Positions 8,547 to 15,365 of a stretch of 24,720 bases of DNA are shown one piece after another. The translations under genes and the position numbers were made by a program. This DNA comes from JAGOPB01 sp964606295. GTDB lineage: Bacteria > Patescibacteriota > Minisyncoccia > Phycocordibacterales > UBA9973. The DNA lies in NCBI GenBank assembly GCA_964606295.1, contig CAZSFR010000012.1, forward strand, positions 1 to 24,720, written 5' to 3'. The notes beneath the pieces were generated by a model. That model did no database searches. It saw only the letters and a list, made by a program, of their open reading frames with translations, and was not told where the DNA came from. Each line of letters opens with the position of its first letter. Positions within the stretch are counted from its first letter, which is position 1.

Positions 8547-9998
8547 TTATATCAGCGGTTCTGCGACTTCTGTTGCCTTCTCGTCGCCTTTCTTTCCTGT
8601 AATTGCTGATTTCTCCGATGCACTACGAATTATAGTTGACTCCTCTTTTTCAATAAGTTTCTGAGCATCACCGGAAGGAATCGCATATTTTCTGCGTGAT
8701 GCGGCAACGATACGGTCACGATACGACGGATGCGTCGGTTTCAATACTTGCAATGTTTCAGCAGAAAACGGGTCATACGTCTCGCCGTCTATCGTCATTT
8801 TAATATAAAACTCACCGATACCAAGGTTGATAAGATCTTTCACATCGAAAATAGGCGCAAATTCTGGCTTGAGCTTCACTGCGTCGTCTCCACCAATACG
8901 AAAAGCAATGATTGATCCGACGTTACCGAGCACTGCCGCCTGCACTTTCGGGATAATCTGTCCGACGTATTGGTGCGCCATCGTCAGATTGAGTCCGTAT
9001 TTGCGCGCCTCAGAGAGAATGTTTTCAAATGTTTCCGTCACGACGTTTTGGAACTCATCGACGTAGAGGTAGAAGTCAGCACGATCCTTTTTGTCCATCT
9101 TTGCACGCGCCATACCCGCCTGCTTGATTTTCGTAATGAACATCGAACCAAAGAATGATGAGTTTTCCTCACCGATTTTCCCTTTTGAAAGGTTGATGAG
9201 AATAATCTTCTTGTCATTCATTAGCTTCTCCAGATCAATCTTGTTTTCTGCTTGTCCGAAAATATTGCGAAGCATCGGGTCAGAAAGAAATTGTCCGAGT
9301 TTGTTGACCAACGGAATGATAGCGTCTGTGTCGAACTTTTCTGACCAGTCGGCGAATTCAATTGCCCAAAATCTTTTCACCATGTCATCCTGAATATATT
9401 CCACAACCTTTTGACGATAATTTCTATCAGTGAGCATCGAGATCATTCCGCGCATTGTCGCGTAGGGGTAATCGAGAAGCGCAAGTGTGGTGAAGCGGAA
9501 GACGTGCTCGAGACGAGGTGTCCAGTTGGCACCGAATTGTTTTTCCATCACCTCGATGAGGCCTTGAGTAAGCTGGTGTTTGAAAGAATAATCCACGTTG
9601 GCAAGTGGATTGAAGGATGCAGGATATTCTATGTCTGACGGATCGATGATACAAACGTCTTCGATGCGGTTCTCCGGTATGAATTCCAAAATGTCATCAA
9701 TAAATTCGCCGTGGGGATCGATAGCGCAGACACCGTGTCCGTAGGCAATATCTTGACGAATCATAAGTTCCTGCAATTTGGATTTTCCCACACCAGACTT
9801 TCCGATGATATAGAGGTGGCGTCTACGGTCAGTACGTTTTATACCGAAGACAAATCTCTTTTCTTCAAGAGCTGCGACATAGTTGGTACGTCCAATAAAA
9901 GACACCTCTTCCGGAGTTACTTTGCCGAGCATCGGCAAATCCGGTGGTGGCGGAGCATACTTGATGATTTGAATTTTGTTTGGTTTGGAAAAAGACAT
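8547..9998 (-). CDS. VirD4/TraG-like conjugative-type ATPase (HerA-FtsK superfamily, 483 aa)
   Basis: P-loop ATPase of the type IV secretion coupling-protein class. Walker A is GKSGVGKS (66-73). It is followed by CAIDPHGEFIDDILE, typical of TraG/VirB4-like proteins. Walker B is YLYVDEFQNV (310-319), followed by SEARKYGLNLTMAHQY (329-344), the TraM-recognition/TraD-like stretch. A proline-rich N-terminus (APPPPDLP) precedes the ATPase core, and no transmembrane helices are seen, unlike classical VirD4. No relaxase, VirB4 or pilus gene is nearby, so the substrate (DNA or protein) cannot be told. It is the first gene of the probable seven-gene operon. An extended -10 overlaps the glmM stop, leaving a leader of about 65 nt without an obvious Shine-Dalgarno sequence. 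Confidence 0.88.
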   Translation of the reverse strand: MSFSKPNKIQIIKYAPPPPDLPMLGKVTPEEVSFIGRTNYVAALEEKRFVFGIKRTDRRRHLYIIGKSGVGKSKLQELMIRQDIAYGHGVCAIDPHGEFIDDILEFIPENRIEDVCIIDPSDIEYPASFNPLANVDYSFKHQLTQGLIEVMEKQFGANWTPRLEHVFRFTTLALLDYPYATMRGMISMLTDRNYRQKVVEYIQDDMVKRFWAIEFADWSEKFDTDAIIPLVNKLGQFLSDPMLRNIFGQAENKIDLEKLMNDKKIILINLSKGKIGEENSSFFGSMFITKIKQAGMARAKMDKKDRADFYLYVDEFQNVVTETFENILSEARKYGLNLTMAHQYVGQIIPKVQAAVLGNVGSIIAFRIGGDDAVKLKPEFAPIFDVKDLINLGIGEFYIKMTIDGETYDPFSAETLQVLKPTHPSYRDRIVAASRRKYAIPSGDAQKLIEKEESTIIRSASEKSAITGKKGDEKATEVAEPLI

Positions 9999-10071
9999 AA
10001 GTTAGAGGGTGGAGGATTTAGTTATTTTTTTACTATTGCCTACAACCTCATCATTCTCGCCATATACATTT

Positions 10072-10080
10072 ATTATAGCA
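10072..10080 (-). promoter_or_regulatory. extended -10 promoter of the ATPase-peptidase-paralog operon
   Basis: TGCTATAAT on minus. Its TATAA overlaps the last codons of glmM (CTA TAA), so the promoter is embedded in the glmM stop. No good -35 is seen 17 bp upstream, as expected of extended -10 promoters. Confidence 0.6.
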
Positions 10081-11446
10081 AAGAATTGAGCTTTCGCTTC
10101 CATTCTCCTGCCAGTGCTTCTGCCCGAGTTTTGGTCGGCGCTTCGGTGTAGATGCGCACTAGTGGCTCAGTATTTGACCGGCGAATGTGTACCCACGAAT
10201 CAGGGAAATCAATCTTGACACCATCGCGTGTATCAATCTTTCCCCCTTTTGCAATTTTCTTTATTCGAAGAAAAATCTTCTCCGCGTCATCCATGTGCGC
10301 AAGCGCGAGTTTCTCTTTTGCCATTTCGTATTTTGGGTAGCGAGACCGCAATTGGGACACTGGAGCATTTGCTTCTGCTATATATGAGAGAAAGAGCGCC
10401 GTGCCGACAAGCGCATCCCGTCCATAGTGGAGGCGAGGATAAACGACTCCGCCGTTACCTTCACCGCCGAAAATCGCACGAGTTTTTTTCATTTCTCGGA
10501 TGACGTGCATGAGCCCAACGGGTGAAGCAGAATATTTTCCACCGAGACTTTTCGTCACATCAGCGAGTGCGCGCGATGATGAGAGATTCGAAACCGTATT
10601 TCCTGGGGTGTGCGAGAGAACATAATCTGCAATTGCAACTATCGTGTATTCCTCTCCAAAGCAATTGCCTTTCTCATCGAAGAAGACAAGACGGTCAACG
10701 TCAGGGTCGACGGCAATACCGAGATCAGCTTTGTGTTTGCAAACTGCGTGTGCGAGCCCTGTAAGATTTTGTGGTAGGGGTTCCGGAGTATGCGCAAATT
10801 TCCCTGTTGGTTTTGCATTCAAAGAGATAATCTTTTTCACACCAAGCCTTCGCAGGAGTTTCGGCATGACGATTCCTCCTGTTGAGTTGATTCCATCAAC
10901 GACGACAGTAAAGTTCTTTTGCTTAACATTTTTTGCGTGAACCAGTGGAAGCTCTAGAATTTTTCGTATATGAAAATCTTCGTAATTTTTTTTTGCAGTG
11001 ACCTTACCTTTCTTTGACTTCTTCTCCTTGGAGGACTTTGGTTGTCGGTACAATTCAAGAATCTTTTTGCCCTGCGTTTCATCGACAATCTCGCCTTTTG
11101 CATTCAAAAACTTCAGTCCGTTCCACTCGATCGGGTTGTGACTTGCTGAAATGATGATACCGCCCACAGCTTTCTCTTTCACCACAGCCATTTCAATCGT
11201 TGGCGTCGTTGCGAGATCTAGATCGACAACACTAATTCCTCTCTCAGTCAAAACATCAATGACGATTTTTGTAATCCATCGTCCGCTCGCGCGCGCGTCG
11301 CGTCCAACAACTACTTTCGACCTTCCTTTTCCTTTCATAAGAATAGCAAAAGCACTAACAAAAGCTATCACATCGTTCTCGGTGAGGTCTTGTCCAACGG
11401 TTTTCCCGAGCGTTCCACGAATTCCTGAAATTGATGCAATCAACAT
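10073..11446 (-). CDS. glmM: phosphoglucosamine mutase / phosphohexomutase (457 aa)
   Basis: Alpha-D-phosphohexomutase that interconverts glucosamine-6-P and glucosamine-1-P for UDP-GlcNAc and peptidoglycan synthesis; cytoplasmic. Four diagnostic loops are present: the phosphoserine loop SASHNP (100-105, active Ser102), the Mg loop DPDVDR (247-252), the sugar loop GGEGNGG (327-333) and the phosphate loop RRSNTEPLVRIYTEA (422-436). GEGNGG rather than GEMSGH and SNTEP rather than SGTEP resemble archaeal-type GlmM/PMM proteins, so mannose specificity cannot be excluded. A Lys-rich insert (about 137-153) interrupts domain 1-2. The ATG at 11446 starts exactly at MLIASISGIRG, the conserved N-terminus. 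Its upstream DNA is an ACTTT-rich repeat. Downstream, the stop is shared with the next promoter. Confidence 0.9.
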   Translation of the reverse strand: MLIASISGIRGTLGKTVGQDLTENDVIAFVSAFAILMKGKGRSKVVVGRDARASGRWITKIVIDVLTERGISVVDLDLATTPTIEMAVVKEKAVGGIIISASHNPIEWNGLKFLNAKGEIVDETQGKKILELYRQPKSSKEKKSKKGKVTAKKNYEDFHIRKILELPLVHAKNVKQKNFTVVVDGINSTGGIVMPKLLRRLGVKKIISLNAKPTGKFAHTPEPLPQNLTGLAHAVCKHKADLGIAVDPDVDRLVFFDEKGNCFGEEYTIVAIADYVLSHTPGNTVSNLSSSRALADVTKSLGGKYSASPVGLMHVIREMKKTRAIFGGEGNGGVVYPRLHYGRDALVGTALFLSYIAEANAPVSQLRSRYPKYEMAKEKLALAHMDDAEKIFLRIKKIAKGGKIDTRDGVKIDFPDSWVHIRRSNTEPLVRIYTEAPTKTRAEALAGEWKRKLNSLL

Positions 11447-11482
11447 AAGTTTGTAAAGTGGAAAGTTTAAAGTTTGTAAAGT
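11447..11482. repeat. direct repeat upstream of glmM
   Basis: AAGTTTGTAAAGT occurs at 11447-11459 and again at 11470-11482. On the glmM coding strand this reads as repeated ACTTT/AAACTT units immediately before the ATG. A weak -10 (TAAACT, 11469-11464) lies between them. The rlmB stop region (about 11498-11517) carries a loosely inverted version, so the spacer could fold. Confidence 0.7.
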
Positions 11483-11506
11483 AATCCCACTTTTGCCTTT
11501 ATACTT

Positions 11507-12271
11507 TTAACTTTTGACTTGCGTCGCTCTGCGACGCTTCCATTCGTACATAACGATTGCTGCCGAGACCGAAGCATTGAGCGAAGGTACATCATTCTCC
11601 ATTGGGATTTTGACAAGGAAATCACAGAGCTCTCGCGTCTTCTCAGGCATTCCCTCCCCTTCGCTTCCGATAACGAAACATATCGGCATATCAAAATCTT
11701 CTTCCCACATACTTTGCTTTCCTTCTTCATCAATACCAACAATCCAAAATCCAATTTCTTTGAGCTTACGCAGAGTTTCATTTATATTTCCAATTTCAAC
11801 AACAGGAATCCTATCAACCATTCCTGCTGATGTCTTGTACACAGCGCCATCAAGCGGAGCTTGGTTGAATCGCGGAAGTAATATCGCCTCTACGCCGACA
11901 GCAACGGCTGTGCGTATCATCGCTCCGACATTGTGTGGGTCTTGTATGTCTTGAAACAAAAGAATTGCTGGTTTCTTGTGAAGCTTCACCGTATCTTTCC
12001 ATACTGAGAAAATCTGTGTTCCTGACGCGATAAGAGCAACAACACCCTGATGATTGACACCCCCAACAAGTCTCTCCAATTCATTTTCTGTCCCAGTTTG
12101 AACCTTGAGATGAGCCTTCTTCGCAAGTGCTTCCATGTCTTTCATGAAGCTCGTTTGTACACCTTCTCGCACCAAAATACGCTTCACTCTCCGTGGAGAA
12201 CGCCTGAGAACGTCCAAAACAGGCTGTCTGCCGTATATGAATATCTCTTCAAATTGCTCAACTTTTTTCAT
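11507..12271 (-). CDS. rlmB: SpoU/TrmH-family RNA 2'-O-methyltransferase, RlmB-like (254 aa)
   Basis: SAM-dependent ribose methyltransferase of the SPOUT (knotted) class; RlmB methylates a guanosine in 23S rRNA. An N-terminal substrate-binding domain (IYGRQPVLDVLRR at 12-24) precedes the catalytic domain. Motif 1 is DPHNVGAMIRTA (111-122), motif 2 is VIGSEGEGM (200-208), and motif 3 is IPMENDVPSLNASVSAA (222-238). Length is normal for RlmB. The exact target could also be tRNA (TrmH) or another rRNA site. The start at 12271 is supported by a -10 ending 8 nt upstream. The TAA stop lies in the AAAGT-type repeat shared with the glmM upstream region. Confidence 0.88.
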   Translation of the reverse strand: MKKVEQFEEIFIYGRQPVLDVLRRSPRRVKRILVREGVQTSFMKDMEALAKKAHLKVQTGTENELERLVGGVNHQGVVALIASGTQIFSVWKDTVKLHKKPAILLFQDIQDPHNVGAMIRTAVAVGVEAILLPRFNQAPLDGAVYKTSAGMVDRIPVVEIGNINETLRKLKEIGFWIVGIDEEGKQSMWEEDFDMPICFVIGSEGEGMPEKTRELCDFLVKIPMENDVPSLNASVSAAIVMYEWKRRRATQVKS

Positions 12272-12279
12272 GTGAGGCT

Positions 12280-12288
12280 AGTATAGCA
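12280..12288 (-). promoter_or_regulatory. extended -10 of rlmB, near-leaderless
   Basis: TGCTATACT on minus; the hexamer ends 8 nt before the rlmB ATG. The transcript would therefore start at or within a base or two of the start codon. Confidence 0.65.
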
Positions 12289-12323
12289 GAGATAAAAAAA
12301 TAACGTAAAAGTCCAAAAGAATT

Positions 12324-13373
12324 TTATCTTGCCTGAGCAGTACCCGAAATCGTCGCGACACTTCCGTCCCTTGCGTGTTCAATAGTACATTCAGAGTGAA
12401 GTGCGACTGATCCTCCTTCTGGATAGTAGATGGTATAGTCAAGACTAAAATTTTCTACACCCTCTTTTGCTTTCTCAAGTGCCATATCAAACACATGTTC
12501 ATCTTTGGGTGCAAGCATTCTTCTAAATGAATCGTACGCTAGTTTCTTGTCTACGTTCTGATGTGTGAGTGCATACATACCCTCATCGAAAGAGACGAAT
12601 CCTGATTTTGGTGTCCAACGGAAAGTTCCCAAATGTGCCATTTTGTTTGTTGCTTCAAGTCTCGACTTGGTTGTTGTGAGCGTCGCGTTCGCACCAGAGA
12701 GAACATCAATCATACGAAAAGATCTTTTCGCGTAAAGAGCAAAAAGTCCAAAGAGAAGCGCGAGGAGTATTGTGATGGAAAGGATGGTCCCTCTCACGAA
12801 AAGAAGTTCTTTTTGAAGTCTCTTTGCATCGACATCAATACCGAGTTTTGCGACGACATTTCCACTTGCATCTTTGATATGAGCAGATGCCGAAATCCAC
12901 CGTCCCCAACTATCAGTATATGGTCCTTCGACGTAGTCAGTGCCAGCAATAAAGTTGGTTACTTCAGTCGCGGTAGCGTCGACATATTTTTGTCCCGGAG
13001 GAGAATAATCTCCGGACAAAGTATCTTCAGAATCAACATAGAAAAATAAATTCGGGTCATCATATCCCATCAGATAGAAAAAACGCGCATCTGGATTAAC
13101 TGCGATAAGTTTCGTCATTTTTTCTTTCAAATCAAGATATGCTGGATTGGCAAGATCTCGGTCATCAGCATGAAGTTTCACAATTTCTTCTGATGACAAA
13201 AGGAGCGCCGCATTCTGTGCGCGTATGAGTAGATCGCTTCGTAAGCGTCTGTCGACATTGTTGCCGATTGAAATAGTCGCAATTGTTCCGGCTATTACAA
13301 TCGCGATCGCAATGATAATCCCGATGCTCGGGAGATACGCAGGTGAGCGCGGAGTAGTGTCTAGATTTTGCAT
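12324..13373 (-). CDS. membrane sensor with extracytoplasmic domain and terminal PAS, no output domain (349 aa)
   Basis: Layout: TM1 (about 16-36), an extracytoplasmic sensor domain (37-190), TM2 (193-214), a short linker, and a C-terminal PAS/PAC domain (about 246-349). The sensor contains FFYLMGYDDPNLFFYVDSED and GPYTDSWGRWISASAHI, which look dCache/Cache-like, where a ligand is read outside the cell. The protein stops at ISGTAQAR, just where a PAC motif (GTAQDITERK in other proteins) would lead into a histidine kinase or GGDEF domain. No kinase, response regulator or diguanylate cyclase is adjacent. It may signal by protein contact or be a truncated kinase. A leaderless promoter supports the ATG. 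Confidence 0.75.
   Translation of the reverse strand: MQNLDTTPRSPAYLPSIGIIIAIAIVIAGTIATISIGNNVDRRLRSDLLIRAQNAALLLSSEEIVKLHADDRDLANPAYLDLKEKMTKLIAVNPDARFFYLMGYDDPNLFFYVDSEDTLSGDYSPPGQKYVDATATEVTNFIAGTDYVEGPYTDSWGRWISASAHIKDASGNVVAKLGIDVDAKRLQKELLFVRGTILSITILLALLFGLFALYAKRSFRMIDVLSGANATLTTTKSRLEATNKMAHLGTFRWTPKSGFVSFDEGMYALTHQNVDKKLAYDSFRRMLAPKDEHVFDMALEKAKEGVENFSLDYTIYYPEGGSVALHSECTIEHARDGSVATISGTAQAR
12989..13020. repeat. 11-bp hairpin with one bulge inside the PAS-sensor gene
   Basis: TTTGTCCCGGAG pairs with CTCCGGACAAA across a 9-nt loop; one C is bulged. It lies in codons for about LSGDYSPPGQK. Confidence 0.65.
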
Positions 13374-13379
13374 GAATAA

Positions 13380-13388
13380 ATTATAGCA
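13380..13388 (-). promoter_or_regulatory. extended -10 of the PAS-sensor gene, leaderless
   Basis: TGCTATAAT on minus; the hexamer ends 6 nt before the ATG at 13373. Confidence 0.7.
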
Positions 13389-13435
13389 TCTTTTTCAAGA
13401 ATTATTTCACATCGCATGCAGGAGCACGAACTATA

Positions 13436-14698
13436 TTATGCCGCTATTTTTTTATTAGTCTTCGGCTTAAATGAGATGCAAACTTTGTATAGTTCATTAT
13501 CTTCTCTATGATTGCGGTTAACTTCAATATCCTTTTTCTCGTCGTAGTCTATAGATTTTTTGATTTGTTCAAAGAAATCACTAAAACGAGTATAGTGCCT
13601 AAGGGCTACGTCAAACTTGGAGTTGTCGCGATTTTCAGAAGTAGAATAAAAATCAAGAATTGCCTTGAGCTGAACTTCAATCTGGCTGACAATCGTGTAT
13701 TTGAGAGGATGGTCAGAGATACTAGCAAGATCGTCTTCGAGATATGCCATTGCTAGGTCCTCCATATCCTTACCTGAGCCACCAATAACAAACTTTGGCA
13801 TGATTCTCTTTCCTCTATTCTTCTCGTTTTCAGGGTCCTCAAAATACTTTACACGGGGAATCTTGCCTGTCGTGATATAACGATCCCAATTTTTTTGCAA
13901 TTTACCCTCTATCGCTTCCTTGTCCGGATTGATTGTCATATCAAATGACGCCGCAAAGTATGCTTCCTTTTTGTACTGCATCACAGCATCATTGCCATCG
14001 AAATCATCGAAATCGTGCGTCATGGTTGCTGTCATGTCAGGAACCCATCCGTTGTTAATCCGATCAATGATCATAACTTGGAATGTCTGACTTTGCTCAA
14101 ACCCCAGCTCTCTTCTCTTTTTCAGAGCTTCGCCGTACAGAGAATTACGGGAATCAAGGATTGATCGGATGTTTTCGACATATTCCATATCCCGGAGAAT
14201 AGTTGTTTCAGAATAAAAGTTTTTTTCTTCCGTGTCATCTACGATACCAATAAAATTTAGCGGATTGGGACAGTGCTCGTACACAGAATGGAGTTTCTCT
14301 CTCAGTTTCATAAGTGTCTCAGGATTTCTGTACAGGCCCTCTGCACCTTTTTTGTTTTTTTCATCCTTCACTTTTATTTTGCCGACAATGTGATGAACTT
14401 CAGGTGGACGATTCGAGATTTTCTCAAAAAATTCCGGATTCTTTTTCCGTTCAGCTTCTTCCTTTGCGCGCTTAATATCTTCACTTTTTTGCTTGGCTTT
14501 TTGTAAAACATCATTTTGTATATCCATGTACGCCTTGCTGTTGGGACGTGGCGCAGTGAAAATCTCGCCTTTTTCAGTCGCCGTCTTTTTTGCCTTCATC
14601 CATTCGCTCATGGCCCGAGTAAGCTCCATACCTGCGAGCGGTGTGGCTGTATCAGGGTCTTCTGACTGTGTGGTTGTAAATCTCTTTTCGCTTATCAT
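13436..14698 (-). CDS. unrecognised soluble protein (420 aa)
   Basis: I do not recognise the family. The ATG at 14698 (MISEKRFTTTQSED) is chosen because an extended -10 ends 7 nt before it; an upstream in-frame ATG would lie within or before that promoter. The protein is highly charged and has no signal peptide or membrane helix. Residues about 58-92 are Lys/Glu/Ala-rich and likely helical or coiled coil. EVHHIVGKIKVKDE (about 101) is followed by a conserved-looking core with HDFDDFDGND. The C-terminal half has alternating acidic and basic helices and a basic tail (KPKTNKKIAA). It is divergent from tRNA-Ala. Nothing in the context assigns a role. Confidence 0.8.
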   Translation of the reverse strand: MISEKRFTTTQSEDPDTATPLAGMELTRAMSEWMKAKKTATEKGEIFTAPRPNSKAYMDIQNDVLQKAKQKSEDIKRAKEEAERKKNPEFFEKISNRPPEVHHIVGKIKVKDEKNKKGAEGLYRNPETLMKLREKLHSVYEHCPNPLNFIGIVDDTEEKNFYSETTILRDMEYVENIRSILDSRNSLYGEALKKRRELGFEQSQTFQVMIIDRINNGWVPDMTATMTHDFDDFDGNDAVMQYKKEAYFAASFDMTINPDKEAIEGKLQKNWDRYITTGKIPRVKYFEDPENEKNRGKRIMPKFVIGGSGKDMEDLAMAYLEDDLASISDHPLKYTIVSQIEVQLKAILDFYSTSENRDNSKFDVALRHYTRFSDFFEQIKKSIDYDEKKDIEVNRNHREDNELYKVCISFKPKTNKKIAA

Positions 14699-14705
14699 AA
14701 TGATG

Positions 14706-14714
14706 ATTATAGCA
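14706..14714 (-). promoter_or_regulatory. extended -10 of the 420-aa gene, leaderless
   Basis: TGCTATAAT on minus; 7 nt separate the hexamer from the ATG at 14698. It is divergent from the tRNA-Ala promoter. Confidence 0.7.
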
Positions 14715-14734
14715 CTATTGAGACATCTCGTGGA

Positions 14735-14763
14735 TTGCATTTTTGGCCTTTCTACGGTAAACT
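14735..14763 (+). promoter_or_regulatory. promoter of tRNA-Ala
   Basis: TTGCAT, a 17-bp spacer, then TAAACT. The -10 ends 16 nt before the mature tRNA 5' end. Unlike the protein-gene promoters it has a -35 and no TG extension. Confidence 0.55.
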
Positions 14764-14779
14764 GTTTCCCGTTAAATAA

Positions 14780-14852
14780 GGGCCGTTAGCTCATCTGGTA
14801 GAGCACCTCATTTGCAATGAGGGGGTGGCAGGTTCGAGTCCTGTACGGTCCA
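14780..14852 (+). tRNA. tRNA-Ala, anticodon TGC
   Basis: Full cloverleaf of 73 nt. The acceptor stem GGGCCGT pairs with ACGGTCC and includes the G3:U70 wobble (14782:14849), which is the alanine identity element. The D arm is GCTC/GAGC, the anticodon arm CCTCA-TTTGCAA-TGAGG with TGC at 14813-14815, the variable loop 5 nt, and the T arm GCAGG-TTCGAGT-CCTGT. The discriminator is A. CCA is not encoded, so it must be added by a nucleotidyltransferase. A permease remnant begins right at its 3' end. Confidence 0.97.
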
Positions 14853-15348
14853 CAACAGAAGAATCGCCCTGTGGCAGTTACGCAAAATGATATGTATATA
14901 ATTTTTATTTTTGTGATCCTTGTAATTTTACTTCTTTTTGCTCTTTACCAAAGAACTTGTCTATATTAGTTTTGACGAAAAATCTGCAAAAGTAAGCGGT
15001 ATTCCTGTTCGTCTCATTAATACTTTACTCGTTGTACTTAGCGCACTGACTATGTCACTAGCAATTCCTATCGTTGGTGTTTTACTTATCGCGACGCTCA
15101 TTGTTATTCTAGTAGTTACAGCATTGCAGTTTGGAAGAAGTTTTACAAAAAAAATTCTATACGCAGAATGTGTTTCTCTTTTCTCTGTGATTTCGGGAAT
15201 ATTTACTTCTTTTTATTTTGATCTTTCTACTGGCGGAACTATTGTACTTTTTATGCTTTTAATTTTTATTGTGGTAATTATAATGAAGAATATAGAAATG
15301 ACTAGAGCGAGTCTAAAATCAATGTTCTTTAAGCATTTTACGGATTAA
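14853..15348 (+). pseudogene. C-terminal remnant of an ABC-3 (ZnuB/MntB-type) metal permease, frameshifted
   Basis: ABC-3 permeases move Zn or Mn across the inner membrane. The frame is open directly from the tRNA 3' end: KNRPVAVTQNDMYII, then a hydrophobic helix ending LLLFALY. The frame then breaks; after one surplus C in the CC at 14948-14949, it continues as KELVYISFDEKSAKVSG, followed by three more helices and DLSTGGTIVLFML near the C-terminus. Deleting that C restores YKELVYISFDE, the family's usual junction. Roughly the N-terminal half of a normal protein of about 270 residues is absent, with no ATP-binding or substrate-binding partner here. The longest intact piece runs from a TTG at 14938 to 15348. 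A sequencing error could explain the frameshift but not the missing half. Confidence 0.75.
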
Positions 15349-15350
15349 TT

Positions 15351-15359
15351 TGGTAGAAT
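15351..15359 (+). promoter_or_regulatory. extended -10 of the YibE/F gene, leaderless
   Basis: TGGTAGAAT, with 6 nt between the hexamer and the ATG at 15366. It overlaps the end region of the permease remnant spacer. Confidence 0.6.
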
Positions 15360-15365
15360 GTATTC

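Noticed and set aside
12712..12735. Perfect palindrome CGAAAAGATCTTTTCG in the PAS-sensor gene
   Set aside because: Only 8-bp arms with no loop; it could be chance and encodes ordinary residues after TM2.
14940..14960. Programmed frameshift joining the two permease parts
   Set aside because: No slippery heptamer or downstream pseudoknot is obvious, and the N-terminal half is missing anyway.
14892..14967. Small hydrophobic peptide gene (ATG 14892, about 25 codons)
   Set aside because: Its sequence is the missing helix of the ABC-3 remnant read before the frameshift, so it is part of the pseudogene.
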